Position numbers and translations under genes: made by a program. From Clostridioides difficile_A (GTDB lineage Bacteria > Bacillota > Clostridia > Peptostreptococcales > Peptostreptococcaceae): a stretch of DNA of 64,000 bases. The DNA lies in the NCBI GenBank assembly GCA_945909635.1, contig OX246690.1:1302001-1366000 (forward strand), given 5' to 3'. The notes under the pieces are model-generated. The model saw only the letters and a program-made list of their open reading frames with translations. It was not told where the DNA came from and ran no database searches. Positions 6,397 to 15,960 of this stretch are shown piece after piece (the stretch's first letter is position 1; each line of letters starts with the position of its first letter).

Positions 6397-9036
6397 ATGG
6401 AAAAGATGGGATTAAATGAAATAAGAAGTAAGTTTTTAGAGTTTTTTGAGTCAAAAGGTCATTATGTAGCAAATAGTTATTCTTTAGTACCAAACAATGA
6501 TAAGAGTTTATTACTTATAAATTCAGGTATGGCACCTTTGAAAAACTATTTTTCAGGTGTAGAAGTACCTCCAAATGTAAGAATGTGTACATCTCAAAAA
6601 TGTATAAGAACTGGAGATATAGAAAATGTAGGGATAACTGCAAGACATGCTACATTCTTTGAAATGATGGGTAACTTCTCATTTGGAGATTACTTTAAAA
6701 GAGAGTCAATCAAATGGGGCTGGGAATTTGTTACAGAATGGTTAAATATACCAGAAGATAAAATATGGGTGACTGTATATGAAGAAGATGATGATTCTTA
6801 TGATATATGGGCAAAAGAAATGAATTTCCCAGAAGAAAGAATGGTTAGACTTGGTAAGGATGATAACTTCTGGGAGATAGGTACAGGTCCTTGTGGTCCT
6901 TGTTCAGAAATTTATTTTGATAGAGGAGAAGAGTATGGATGTGATAATCCAGATTGTAAACCAGGGTGTGACTGCGACCGCTATTTGGAATTCTGGAACC
7001 ATGTATTTACTCAATTTGATAGAGATGAAGAAGGAAACTATAGCTTATTAGAAAGTAAAAATATAGATACAGGTATGGGTCTTGAAAGAATGGGATGTAT
7101 CATGCAAGGTGTTGATACTATCTTTGAAGTAGATACAATTAAGTCTATATTAGAAGCTGTTGAGAAACTAACTGGAGTAAAGTATGGAGAGAATCCAAAA
7201 AATGATATTTCACTAAGAATAATAACTGACCATATAAGAGCTGTAACATTCTTAGTTAGTGATGGAGTACTTCCATCAAATGAAGGAAGAGGATATGTCC
7301 TTAGAAGACTTCTTAGACGTGCTGCTCGTCATGGTAAATTATTAGGTGTAAAAGAATTATTTTTACAAAAGCTAATAGATGAAGTTATAAAAGTAAATGA
7401 TAAAGCATATCCAGTTTTAGTTGAGAAAGAAAGCTACATTAAAAAAGTAGTCGGTATAGAAGAAGAAAAATTCAATGAAACTATAGACCAAGGAACAGAA
7501 ATATTAAACTCTTATATAGAAGTATTAAAAAGTGAAGGAAAAACTGTTTTAAGTGGTCAAGAAGCTTTTAAATTATATGATACTTATGGCTTCCCTATAG
7601 ACTTGACTAAGGAAATCTTAGAAGAAGAACATTTATCTGTAGATGAAGAAGCTTTTAATGAAGAAATGGAAAAACAAAAAGAAAGAGCTAGAAATGCTAG
7701 AGGAAATATGGATGGAGAAAGCTGGAAAGAAGACCCTCTATCAAAATTAGAAACTACAGTTGACAGTATATTTAATGGATATAGTGAAATATATGGCGAA
7801 GGAACTATTGAAGCTATAGTTAAAGATGATGAGTTAGTTCAAAGTGCAAAAGAAGGCGATAAGGTATCTATAGTACTAGACAATACTACTTTCTATCCTG
7901 AAGGTGGAGGACAAGTTGGAGATTGTGGATTAATAACTAATGAAAATTTAGTTGTAGAAGTACTAAATACTAAAAAAGGAGCTAATAATAGTATAAAACA
8001 CATAGGTATAATAAAATCAGGAAAAATAAGCAATGGAGATAAAGTGAAGACACTAGTAGACAGAGAAATTAGAATGTCAGCTGCAAGAAATCACAGTGCT
8101 ACACATTTACTTCATAAGGCATTAAAAGAAGTATTAGGAGACCATGTTAATCAGGCTGGTTCTTTAGTTACTCCAGAAAGACTTAGATTTGATATTACTC
8201 ACTTTGAAGCTATATCAAATGAAGAATTAAAAGTAATAGAAGAAAAAGTAAATAATGTTATTTTATCATCTTTAGACATAAAATGTGATATTATGAATAT
8301 AAAGGAAGCTAAAGAAAAAGGAGCTACAGCACTATTTGGTGAAAAATATGGTGATGAGGTAAGAGTAGTTTCTATGGGAGATTATTCTACAGAACTTTGT
8401 GGAGGAACTCACTTGACAAATACTTCTCAAGTAGGAATGTTCAAGATATTATCTGAAGGTGGGGTAGCAGCAGGTGTAAGAAGGATAGAAGCGATAACAG
8501 GAAAAGCTGTTTATGAATATCTAAAAGAAAGAGATGGAATTATCTCTGAAGTTTGTGTAAACTTAAAATCTAAGGAAGATAATTTAATTCAAAGAATAAG
8601 CTCTTTATTGGAAGAGAATAAAAATTTATCTAAAGAATTACATGATATGAAAGCTAAGATGAGTTTACAATCAGCTGATTCTATTTTTGATTCTAAAGTT
8701 GAAGTAAATGGAGTTAATTTAATAACTAATAAATTTGAAGGTATGGACATGGATACACTAAGAGAAACAGCAGATAATTTAAGAGATAAGCTTGGTTCTG
8801 GTGTAGTAGTACTAGCAAATGTAGTAGATGATAAAGTTAACTTTGTAGTTACTGCCACTAAAGATGTATTAGACAAGGGAATACATTCAGGTAATATTGT
8901 CAGAGAAGTTGCAAAAATAGCTGGAGGAAAAGGTGGTGGAAGACCTAATATGGCACAAGCAGGAGCTAGTGATGTATCTAAGGTTGACCAAGCTTTAAGC
9001 TATGCAAGTGAGGTTATTAAGACACAAGTTAAATAA
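6397..9036 (+). CDS. alaS: Alanyl-tRNA synthetase
   Basis: A full-length class II synthetase of 879 residues that charges tRNA-Ala. The N-terminal catalytic core shows RMCTSQKCIRTGDIENVG and the motif 2/3 region GMGLERMG. The editing domain has the zinc-site HSATHLLH and the C-terminal partner CGGTHL. A coiled coil (about residues 730-760) and the glycine-rich C-Ala domain (GGKGGGRPNMAQAG) complete it. An internal insert with cysteines (CDNPDCKPGCDC, about residues 187-198) is common in clostridial AlaS. AGGAGG precedes the ATG. It is controlled by the T-box leader and is followed after 24 bases by ireB. Confidence 0.97.
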   Translation: MEKMGLNEIRSKFLEFFESKGHYVANSYSLVPNNDKSLLLINSGMAPLKNYFSGVEVPPNVRMCTSQKCIRTGDIENVGITARHATFFEMMGNFSFGDYFKRESIKWGWEFVTEWLNIPEDKIWVTVYEEDDDSYDIWAKEMNFPEERMVRLGKDDNFWEIGTGPCGPCSEIYFDRGEEYGCDNPDCKPGCDCDRYLEFWNHVFTQFDRDEEGNYSLLESKNIDTGMGLERMGCIMQGVDTIFEVDTIKSILEAVEKLTGVKYGENPKNDISLRIITDHIRAVTFLVSDGVLPSNEGRGYVLRRLLRRAARHGKLLGVKELFLQKLIDEVIKVNDKAYPVLVEKESYIKKVVGIEEEKFNETIDQGTEILNSYIEVLKSEGKTVLSGQEAFKLYDTYGFPIDLTKEILEEEHLSVDEEAFNEEMEKQKERARNARGNMDGESWKEDPLSKLETTVDSIFNGYSEIYGEGTIEAIVKDDELVQSAKEGDKVSIVLDNTTFYPEGGGQVGDCGLITNENLVVEVLNTKKGANNSIKHIGIIKSGKISNGDKVKTLVDREIRMSAARNHSATHLLHKALKEVLGDHVNQAGSLVTPERLRFDITHFEAISNEELKVIEEKVNNVILSSLDIKCDIMNIKEAKEKGATALFGEKYGDEVRVVSMGDYSTELCGGTHLTNTSQVGMFKILSEGGVAAGVRRIEAITGKAVYEYLKERDGIISEVCVNLKSKEDNLIQRISSLLEENKNLSKELHDMKAKMSLQSADSIFDSKVEVNGVNLITNKFEGMDMDTLRETADNLRDKLGSGVVVLANVVDDKVNFVVTATKDVLDKGIHSGNIVREVAKIAGGKGGGRPNMAQAGASDVSKVDQALSYASEVIKTQVK

Positions 9037-9060
9037 CATTCACTTAAGGAGGTTTTTAAT

Positions 9061-9318
9061 TTGGAAAAAGATTTAGACTACACTATGAAATTTGAAGGGA
9101 TACCAGAGGATAGAATGAGTGTAGGAGACACTATTGATTTTGTATATAAAGCACTAGTTGAAAAAGGATATAACCCTATAAATCAAATTATAGGGTATCT
9201 CCTTTCTGGTGATTCTAGCTATATAACTAGTCACAAAAATGCAAGAGCTATAATTAAAAAATTTGAAAGAGATGAGATACTTGAAGAAGTAATCACGCAC
9301 TATCTGAATAGAAAGTAG
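9061..9318 (+). CDS. ireB: IreB/UPF0297 family small regulatory protein
   Basis: An 85-residue member of UPF0297, called IreB in Enterococcus faecalis, where it is a substrate of the PASTA kinase IreK and negatively affects cephalosporin resistance. The family's typical start (T-M-K-F) and GYNPINQIIGYLLSGD, ITSHKNARAIIKK segments are clear. TTG is the start codon: AAGGAGG lies 8 bases before it and no ATG is correctly placed. It sits between alaS and a membrane-protein gene, with ruvX and a DUF1292 gene beyond, a conserved Firmicute neighbourhood. Its role here is inferred from the family. Confidence 0.88.
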   Translation: MEKDLDYTMKFEGIPEDRMSVGDTIDFVYKALVEKGYNPINQIIGYLLSGDSSYITSHKNARAIIKKFERDEILEEVITHYLNRK

Positions 9319-9327
9319 GTCAAATAA

Positions 9328-11499
9328 ATGAGAAAAAAGATTATGTCATTGTTTGCAGTAGTCATTATGATTTTTGTATCGACTGCCAGCTATAGTTTTG
9401 CTGAAAAAAAAGGCAAGGTTATATTTATTGATATGAATAGGACTAATCTTGGAAGTATGATGAATATTCCAATCTTAAAAAACGAGTTAGAAAAGAGAGG
9501 TTATATAGCTCTCATGAATATAAGAGGGGATCAAGGTACTGACGATAGAAGGTCTTATGCAAGTATGGGTGCAGGAACAAGAGCTAATGTGACTACTGAA
9601 GACTATATCAATTTTCAAAAAGTAGACCAAGATACTGCTAAAGTTTTTGAAGTTGCAACAGGTCAAAAAGCTAAAGAAATAAATGATTTAAGTATTAATA
9701 AATCAATAAACGAAAATCTTGAGTCTGGAGAATATGGAGCAAACTTAGGGTCATTAGGAAAAACTTTGTCAGAAAATGGCCTAAAGACATCTGTGATTGG
9801 AAACTCTGATATCATTGAAAATAATCAAGTAATTAAAAATAGAAATCTATGCTTAGTTGCTATGGACCAATACGGAAGAATTGATTCAGGAAATATTGAT
9901 GATATTAATAAAAAAGATTCTAAAATGCCATTTGGAATGTCTACAGACTACAATAAGTTATTAGATGAGACTAAAAAATCTTATAATAATAGTGATGCTA
10001 TATTTGTGGAACTTGGAGATACATATAGATTAGATATGTATAGATTGAATCTAAATGATAATACTTATTCTACAATGAAGAAAAACATTGTAAAAAATAT
10101 AAATAAGTATCTTGAACAAGTATTTTCTATGGTTGGAGAAAATGACACTGTTTATATATCAAGTGCGTTTCCAAGCGATTTAGATTATAAAAATAAAAGA
10201 AGACTTTCTCCAATAATAAAATTTAGTGGAGAAGGGAAAGGTCTATTGGAATCTGCAACAACAAGAAAAGCTGGAATTGTTGCGAATCTAGATGTTGGAG
10301 TAGATATATTAAATGAATTTGGTCTTGAGAATAAAGAGATGGTAGGTAGAAGTTACTCTTTGGTAAACAAAGAAGACAATGCTAGTTATCTGAAATCACT
10401 TTATGAAAGGATAGTATCTATATCTTCAATAAGGTCAAGTATTATAAATGGATTTGTAGGAGTAATATCTGCTTCTTGGGTAATTGCAATGTTTGCAGTT
10501 TTCTTTAGAAATTATATGCCACATAAAGAGCGTGTATTCAAAGTACTTAAAGAGTTTATAAAATTAGGTATAATAATGCCACTATCATTTATGTTAGCTC
10601 CTTTGATGAATTTTAAAACTCCACTTTCAATATCTTTAGGGATATTTGCTACTACATTAATATTGTACTTACTGGGTAGAAAATTATTTAAAGACAATGA
10701 TATAAAACACATGGGATTTTTTGCGGCCCTTACTATTTTAGTCATAGTTATAGATTCCGTATTTGGAACATATTTAATGCAAAATAATATAATGAGTTAT
10801 GATGCTGTTATTGGAGCTAGATACTATGGTGTAGGGAATGAATATGAAGGTGTAACTATTGCAAGTGCAGTATTTGGTTTAGCAGTATTATTACATTACA
10901 AGAAGGTATCTAAGTTACTTGTTGTAATTTTTTCATTAATAATACTTATAACTAGTGCATATCCTTCAATGGGTGCAAATGTTGGTGGAGCTATATCAGA
11001 ATGTGTAGCGTATTTATTGTTTATAATGCTTATATATGATATTAAAATAGATTTTAAGAAAGTTATATTACTGGTTATTTCAACTGTGGTTGTGGTTTGT
11101 GCATTTGCAGCTTTAGATATAGTTTCAGGTAGTGAATCTCACTTAGGTATGTTTGTACAACGAATTTTCTTAAATGGGCCAGGAGAGATATTACAGACAT
11201 TTGGAAGAAAAATTCAAATGAATATGCAATTAGCACAGACAAGTGTATGGGTAAATATTTTACTTGTAGGAATTGGAGTAATTGCAGTACTTATATTCAA
11301 ACCATCTAGACACTTTAGGAAGATAATGAACAACTTCCCAATATTATTTAAAGGTTTTATTGCATCTATGGTTGGTTGTATAATTACTCTTTTAGTTAAC
11401 GATTCTGGTATAGTTGCTGCATCTACAGCATCTATATATATACTTATACCACTTATAATAATAAGTATAAATATGATAATATTTGAAAAAAATAACTAA
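9328..11499 (+). CDS. Exported alkaline-phosphatase-like domain fused to a polytopic membrane domain
   Basis: A 723-residue protein of unknown function. Residues 1-25 are a signal peptide ending at SYSFA. Residues 28-360 are an extracytoplasmic domain that begins VIFIDMNRT and includes SMGAGTRANV, IFVELGD and VYISSAFPSD; it looks like the alkaline-phosphatase/sulfatase superfamily, but I cannot identify a full metal site. From about residue 372 there are roughly ten membrane helices, with conserved-looking loops GARYYGVGNEYEG, YPSMGANVGGA and VNDSGIVAA. It lies 9 bases after ireB, within the alaS transcription unit, and a strong terminator follows. An envelope polymer transferase or hydrolase is plausible but unproven. 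Confidence 0.65.
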   Translation: MRKKIMSLFAVVIMIFVSTASYSFAEKKGKVIFIDMNRTNLGSMMNIPILKNELEKRGYIALMNIRGDQGTDDRRSYASMGAGTRANVTTEDYINFQKVDQDTAKVFEVATGQKAKEINDLSINKSINENLESGEYGANLGSLGKTLSENGLKTSVIGNSDIIENNQVIKNRNLCLVAMDQYGRIDSGNIDDINKKDSKMPFGMSTDYNKLLDETKKSYNNSDAIFVELGDTYRLDMYRLNLNDNTYSTMKKNIVKNINKYLEQVFSMVGENDTVYISSAFPSDLDYKNKRRLSPIIKFSGEGKGLLESATTRKAGIVANLDVGVDILNEFGLENKEMVGRSYSLVNKEDNASYLKSLYERIVSISSIRSSIINGFVGVISASWVIAMFAVFFRNYMPHKERVFKVLKEFIKLGIIMPLSFMLAPLMNFKTPLSISLGIFATTLILYLLGRKLFKDNDIKHMGFFAALTILVIVIDSVFGTYLMQNNIMSYDAVIGARYYGVGNEYEGVTIASAVFGLAVLLHYKKVSKLLVVIFSLIILITSAYPSMGANVGGAISECVAYLLFIMLIYDIKIDFKKVILLVISTVVVVCAFAALDIVSGSESHLGMFVQRIFLNGPGEILQTFGRKIQMNMQLAQTSVWVNILLVGIGVIAVLIFKPSRHFRKIMNNFPILFKGFIASMVGCIITLLVNDSGIVAASTASIYILIPLIIISINMIIFEKNN

Positions 11500-11531
11500 A
11501 GAATTTTTTACTGTTTATATATTATTTAAAT

Positions 11532-11600
11532 AAAAAATGCAATATGATTACTAATGTAAACTGAATAGCTTACATCAAAAAATCATATTGCAATTTTTAT
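11532..11600 (+). terminator. Terminator, possibly two-way, after the alaS-ireB unit
   Basis: AAAAATGCAATATGATT pairs with AATCATATTGCAATTTTT over a long stem. An inner small stem (TAATGTAA with TTACAT) lies in the loop. A T-run follows. Confidence 0.85.
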
Positions 11601-11652
11601 GATTGATAATATGTATTTAACTTGTAGAATATAAATAAACAAAGGAGGAATT

Positions 11653-12078
11653 ATGTTAGACGGAAGAATAATGGGGCTTGATGTTGGTGATAAAACTATT
11701 GGAGTTGCTGTGAGTGATTTAATGGGATTAACAGCACAAGGTGTAAAAACGATAAGAAGAGTTGGAAAGAAAAAAGATATTGAAGAAATAAAAGCAATAA
11801 TAAAAGAAAAGCAAGTAAATAAAATTGTATCAGGATTGCCAAAAAATATGAATGGAACTTTGGGTCCACAAGGAGAAAAAGTAATCAAGTTTTGTGAATT
11901 AATAAAAGAAGAAACAGGTCTTGATGTAGATTTCTGGGATGAGAGACTTTCTACAGTAGCAGCGGAGAGATCTCTATTAGAGGCAGATGTAAGTAGACAA
12001 AAGAGAAAAAAGGTTATAGATATGTTAGCAGCAGTAATAATTTTGCAAGGATATTTAGATTTTAAAATAAATTCATAA
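11653..12078 (+). CDS. ruvX: RuvX/YqgF Holliday junction resolvase-like nuclease
   Basis: A 141-residue RNase H-fold protein of the YqgF family, linked to pre-16S rRNA 5' end maturation and to Holliday-junction resolution. GLDVGDKTIGVAVSD supplies the first catalytic aspartate, GLPKNMNGTLGPQ the central loop, and WDERLSTVAAE plus KKVIDMLAAVIILQGYLD the C-terminal acidic positions. The AAAGGAGG ribosome site fits the ATG. It is followed by a DUF1292 gene, the usual partner of the ireB-ruvX neighbourhood. Confidence 0.92.
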   Translation: MLDGRIMGLDVGDKTIGVAVSDLMGLTAQGVKTIRRVGKKKDIEEIKAIIKEKQVNKIVSGLPKNMNGTLGPQGEKVIKFCELIKEETGLDVDFWDERLSTVAAERSLLEADVSRQKRKKVIDMLAAVIILQGYLDFKINS

Positions 12079-12155
12079 AAGAGCTATAAAATTGAATACT
12101 TATGATATATAATATAAATAATAAAAATAAAAATAAATTTGAGGTGAATGACATT

Positions 12156-12443
12156 ATGGAAGAAAATATAATAAATTTAATAGACGAAAATGGCGTTGAA
12201 AGCCAATTTGAAATAATATTAACATTAGAAGCAGAAGGAAAAGAGTATGCAATATTAATGCCTTTAGATGATGAAGAGGCTGAAGAAGCTTTAATCTTTA
12301 GAATTGATGAGGACGAAGAAGGTGAAATATTAATACCTTTAGAAAGTGATGAAGAGTATGAAACTGTTGTAGCTGTATACACAGCTATAATGGAAGAAGA
12401 AGGTTTAAATTATGACGAAGATGATTCAAATGGACTTAACTAG
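12156..12443 (+). CDS. DUF1292 (YrzB-like) acidic protein
   Basis: A 95-residue acidic protein with the DUF1292 pattern: IINLIDENGVESQFEIILTL, then KEYAILMPLDDEEAEEALIFRI. The frame is open upstream to 12102, but GAGGTGA at 12141-12147 sets the start at the ATG at 12156. The acidic tail (MEEEGLNYDEDD) is typical. Function unknown. The family is regularly found next to ruvX and ireB, which suggests a shared housekeeping role. Confidence 0.82.
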   Translation: MEENIINLIDENGVESQFEIILTLEAEGKEYAILMPLDDEEAEEALIFRIDEDEEGEILIPLESDEEYETVVAVYTAIMEEEGLNYDEDDSNGLN

Positions 12444-12652
12444 ATAGAAAGTTAAGTTTGTATATAAAAATTCAGGTATTTATTATTTTTGCTTTAATTA
12501 AGATTTATTAATTGTAAAAAGCATTTATAGTATATATCTGTTTTTTTTATTTTTATTAAAAATATTAAAAAATTTATGGATTTTGGTGAATAATATATCT
12601 TTTATGGGTATATATTTATATTGTGAGAATAAATTAAATTTTTTCAAATGTC

Positions 12653-12681
12653 TTGACAAAAAATGAATTATCAATTACAAT
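12653..12681 (+). promoter_or_regulatory. Sigma-A promoter of fur
   Basis: TTGACA at 12653-12658 and TACAAT at 12676-12681 are separated by exactly 17 bases, 45 bases before the fur start codon. Confidence 0.75.
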
Positions 12682-12705
12682 ATTATTTAATAAAGATTAT
12701 CAATT
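12666..12705 (+). promoter_or_regulatory. Tandem Fur-box-like operator in the fur promoter
   Basis: The 10-mer ATTATCAATT occurs at 12667-12676, between -35 and -10, and again at 12696-12705, exactly 29 bases later. ATTATC is the half-site core of the Fur box (GATAATGATAATCATTATC). Two sites bracketing the -10 fit negative autoregulation, which is inferred. Nothing else stands out in the 283-base gap after the DUF1292 gene. Confidence 0.6.
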
Positions 12706-12726
12706 GAAAATAGTAAGGGTGATGTT

Positions 12727-13185
12727 ATGGCAAACACAATGGATTTATTAAAAGACAAGTTAAAAGAAACTGGTTTTAAGATTACGCCACAAAGAAGAGC
12801 AATAGTTGAAATATTGCTTAAACATGACCATTCACATCTAAGTAGTGAAGAAATCTATGATTTGGTTAGGGTTGACTGTCCTGAAATAGGTTTAGCTACT
12901 GTATATAGAACAATGCAGTTGTTGGATGAAATAGGGTTAATATCAAAACTAAACTTAGACGATGGATGTATAAGATATGAGATTAGTCTACATAAAGAAG
13001 ACTGTCATAATCATCATCATCTTATTTGTAAAAATTGTGGAAAGATAATGGAAGCTAAAGAAGACCTTTTAGACAATATAGAAAAAGAGATACAATCATT
13101 GTACAAATTTAAAATACTTGATCATGATGTTAAATTTTATGGATTATGTGATGAGTGTAATGGAATAAGCGACTCAGAAGAATAA
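12727..13185 (+). CDS. fur: Ferric uptake regulator Fur
   Basis: A 152-residue Fur-family repressor. The winged helix carries GFKITPQRRAIVEIL and the recognition segment IGLATVYRTMQLLDE. The histidine-rich EDCHNHHHLIC is the regulatory metal region. Two CxxC pairs, C101/C104 and C141/C144, form the structural zinc site. The features suit Fur or PerR; the paired Fur-box-like sites in its own promoter favour Fur. ATG follows a GGGTGATG ribosome site. It is monocistronic, with a strong terminator facing the converging gene. Confidence 0.88.
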   Translation: MANTMDLLKDKLKETGFKITPQRRAIVEILLKHDHSHLSSEEIYDLVRVDCPEIGLATVYRTMQLLDEIGLISKLNLDDGCIRYEISLHKEDCHNHHHLICKNCGKIMEAKEDLLDNIEKEIQSLYKFKILDHDVKFYGLCDECNGISDSEE

Positions 13186-13203
13186 CCTTCTATTGCTTAA
13201 TGT

Positions 13204-13257
13204 CAATGGAAGAATAGTATAGAACTTTTATATTCTATGCTATTCTTCCATTTTTTA
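13204..13257. terminator. Terminator between fur and the converging ydjM-like gene
   Basis: AATGGAAGAATAGTATAGAA pairs with TTCTATGCTATTCTTCCATT, with T-runs on both strands, so it can serve both convergent genes. Confidence 0.9.
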
Positions 13258-13301
13258 TTATGAGTTGGTTATGATATACAAATATATAGTTTTCAAAGTA
13301 T

Positions 13302-14039
13302 TTATAATTTTAATACTGAAAATATAATTAATCCTATAAGGATAAAAATAAATGATTTTTCTATAAAATTACTGAATGGACCTCCAACAGTTAAAAAGCC
13401 TAAAGAAATTTTTTTCTCACTTAATGGATAAAAAATTGGTATTCCTTGTTTTGTAAATAAATCTCCTAAAAACATATGGCTTGCATAACCAAGAGTCCCA
13501 TAAAAAGATAAATTATTAATACTAGTGATTAATTCTATCTGTTTTAGTAAAAAATATATTATTATAGTTGCAAATATGCTATGAGAAAAACTTCTGTGCT
13601 TCAGCCAGGGAAAAATTGACAACATTAGACAAAAAATTATAAAATATATTTCAACTTCTATGATGTATAAGCATATAGCTAATAGTATAAATATTAATGA
13701 TAGAAAAACTTTTCTAAGAAACGTATGTGTTAATTTTGCTTCAATAATTATAATTGCAATAAATGTAATTATTGCACTTAAATAAAAATTATCATTTATA
13801 TTTATTGAAATAAAGAAAATAATAATATTAACAGCATATATAAAAATTCTATATATGTATTTGGATATATTGTTTTTTAGAATGAAATTTGAGACCATAG
13901 AATTAGATTTATCCAAATCGGGCAGTACGGCAAAAGTAGCTGAAACTAAAATGTCAACTAAAGATATAGGAATTTTAAATATTAAAGACGTTTGGATAGC
14001 TGTTAAGATTCCTATTGCACAATGAGTTTTACCACGCAT
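13302..14039 (-). CDS. YdjM-like (DUF457) membrane-bound metal-dependent hydrolase
   Basis: A 245-residue membrane protein. It starts MRGKTHCAIGI (the T-H pattern of the family), has VLPDLDKSNS near residue 40, HRSFSHSI near residue 150, and YASHMFLGDLFTKQGIPIFYP further on. The H/D residues of these four segments are the putative metal ligands of the YdjM/DUF457 family. Hydrophobic helices lie between them. GGAGGATT precedes the ATG. It is a single gene, opposite in strand to fur and divergent from RNase J. The substrate is unknown. Confidence 0.82.
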   Translation of the reverse strand: MRGKTHCAIGILTAIQTSLIFKIPISLVDILVSATFAVLPDLDKSNSMVSNFILKNNISKYIYRIFIYAVNIIIFFISININDNFYLSAIITFIAIIIIEAKLTHTFLRKVFLSLIFILLAICLYIIEVEIYFIIFCLMLSIFPWLKHRSFSHSIFATIIIYFLLKQIELITSINNLSFYGTLGYASHMFLGDLFTKQGIPIFYPLSEKKISLGFLTVGGPFSNFIEKSFIFILIGLIIFSVLKL

Positions 14040-14142
14040 AAATCCTCCTAAAATATCCGATATTAAATCATATAATATTTAGAGGATATCAAAATAAAAT
14101 AGGTTTGTCAAAATAATACGTTAAATGTATTTTAAATATAGC

Positions 14143-14171
14143 TTAAAATATGATACGAATTATGGTACAAT
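14143..14171 (+). promoter_or_regulatory. Likely promoter of the RNase J gene
   Basis: TTAAAA at 14143-14148 and TACAAT at 14166-14171 with a 17-base spacer. The predicted start of transcription (about 14178) is too close to the GTG at 14190 to leave room for a ribosome site, which supports the later start codon. Confidence 0.45.
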
Positions 14172-14261
14172 AAGAATAACTGGTAGCGAGTGCGTGATTT
14201 GATATTATTTAGGATTGTAGAACGTGTTAAAAAATTAAATAGACAGAAGGAGATGATGCAA

Positions 14262-15932
14262 TTGTTCAAAAAGAACACCAATAAGATAAAGGTAATGGCC
14301 TTAGGTGGACTTAACGAAGTTGGAAAAAATATGACTGTTGTTGAGTATAAAGATGAAATAATTGTTATAGATGCTGGACTTAGTTTTCCAGAAGATGAAA
14401 TGTTAGGGGTAGATATAGTTATACCAGATATAACTTATTTAGTCAAAAATAGGGATAAAATAAAGGGTATATTTATTACACATGGACATGAAGACCATAT
14501 AGGGGCTCTTCCATATATATTAAAGAAGATAAATGTACCTGTGTATGGAGCAAGACTTAGTATAGGTCTTATACAAGTGAAACTTAAAGAGCATAAGATG
14601 AATAATGTTAAGTTAAATGTCATAACTCCAAGACAAGTTATAAAACTTGATAACATGGAAGTAGAGTTTTTGAAAAATAATCATAGTATACCAGATGCTT
14701 ACTCTATTGCAGTACACACAGACCAAGGTATAATATACCACACAGGAGACTTTAAGATTGATTTGACTCCTATTGATGGTGATGTTATGGATATGCATAG
14801 ACTCTGTGAGTTAAGCAAAAAAGGAGTACTTTTAATGCTGGCTGATAGTACTAATGCAGAAAAACCAGGATTTACTATGTCTGAAAAGACTGTTGGAGTA
14901 GGTCTTGATGAATTATTTGCAAAGGGAAATGGCAGAAGAATCATAGTTGCTACGTTTGCATCCAACATACACAGATTACAACAAATAATAAACACAGCTG
15001 AAAAGTTCAATAGGAAAGTTGCTATATCAGGTCGCTCAATGGTCAATGTAGTTGGAGTTGCAAAAGAATTAGGATATCTAGATATTTCTGATGATATGCT
15101 TATAGATTTAAATGATATATGCAAATATGAAGATAGTGAGTTAGTGATAATAACAACTGGTTCACAAGGTGAACCTATGTCAGCTCTTGCTAGAATGGCT
15201 TTTTCAGAGCACAAAAAAGTAGAGATAAAGAGTGGCGATTTAGTTATAATATCTGCTCATCCAATACCAGGAAATGAAAAATTAATATCAAGAGTAATCA
15301 ATTTCTTATTTGAAAAGGGAGCAGAAGTAGTTTATAGCGACATAGCTGATATACACGTTTCTGGACATGCCTGTCAAGAAGAATTAAAACTTATACATGC
15401 ATTAGTTAGACCTAAGTTTTTTATGCCAGCTCATGGTGAATATAGAATGTTAAAAAAACATGCTGAGATAGCTGAACAACTTGGTATGGACAAAGAAAAT
15501 ATTTTTGTCATGCAAACAGGAGATGTTTTGGAATTAGATAAGAATTCTGCTAAAGTAGCAAATCGTATACAAACAGGAAACATATTAGTCGATGGATTAG
15601 GTGTAGGCGATGTAGGTAACATAGTCTTAAGAGATAGAAAGCATTTATCAGAAGATGGTCTTATGATAGTTGTAGTAACTATTTCTAAGGATGAAGGTAA
15701 AGTTTTAGCAGGTCCAGACATAATTTCTAGAGGATTTGTATATGTAAGAGAGTCAGAAGATTTAATGGATGGGGCAAAAGATATAATTAAGAATGTCCTA
15801 AATGAATGTGAAGAGAAAAATATTAAAGAGTGGGCTTATTTAAAGAATAACATTAAAGAAAACCTAAAAGAATATTTATATCAAAAAACTAAACGAAATC
15901 CAATGATACTTCCTATAATAATGGAAGTGTAG
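14262..15932 (+). CDS. rnjA: Ribonuclease J
   Basis: A beta-lactamase/beta-CASP ribonuclease of about 556 residues with 5'-exo- and endonuclease activity in RNA decay and rRNA maturation. With the TTG start at 14262, the zinc motif HGHEDH falls at residues 74-79, the same numbering as B. subtilis RNase J1. AAGGAG at 14247-14252 is 9 bases before that TTG. The frame runs back to a GTG at 14190, which would add 24 residues but has no ribosome site. The beta-CASP segment HVSGHACQEELK and the C-terminal dimer domain are present. A long terminator follows. Confidence 0.93.
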   Translation: MFKKNTNKIKVMALGGLNEVGKNMTVVEYKDEIIVIDAGLSFPEDEMLGVDIVIPDITYLVKNRDKIKGIFITHGHEDHIGALPYILKKINVPVYGARLSIGLIQVKLKEHKMNNVKLNVITPRQVIKLDNMEVEFLKNNHSIPDAYSIAVHTDQGIIYHTGDFKIDLTPIDGDVMDMHRLCELSKKGVLLMLADSTNAEKPGFTMSEKTVGVGLDELFAKGNGRRIIVATFASNIHRLQQIINTAEKFNRKVAISGRSMVNVVGVAKELGYLDISDDMLIDLNDICKYEDSELVIITTGSQGEPMSALARMAFSEHKKVEIKSGDLVIISAHPIPGNEKLISRVINFLFEKGAEVVYSDIADIHVSGHACQEELKLIHALVRPKFFMPAHGEYRMLKKHAEIAEQLGMDKENIFVMQTGDVLELDKNSAKVANRIQTGNILVDGLGVGDVGNIVLRDRKHLSEDGLMIVVVTISKDEGKVLAGPDIISRGFVYVRESEDLMDGAKDIIKNVLNECEEKNIKEWAYLKNNIKENLKEYLYQKTKRNPMILPIIMEV

Positions 15933-15960
15933 TATATAAAAAACTATAAAATTGAAAATT

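Noticed and set aside
14190..14261. RNase J starting at GTG 14190
   Set aside because: No ribosome site, too near the likely transcript start, and the HGHEDH numbering fits only the later TTG.
14699..15214. 171-codon minus-strand frame inside RNase J
   Set aside because: Shadow of a strongly conserved gene on the other strand; no ribosome site or family features.
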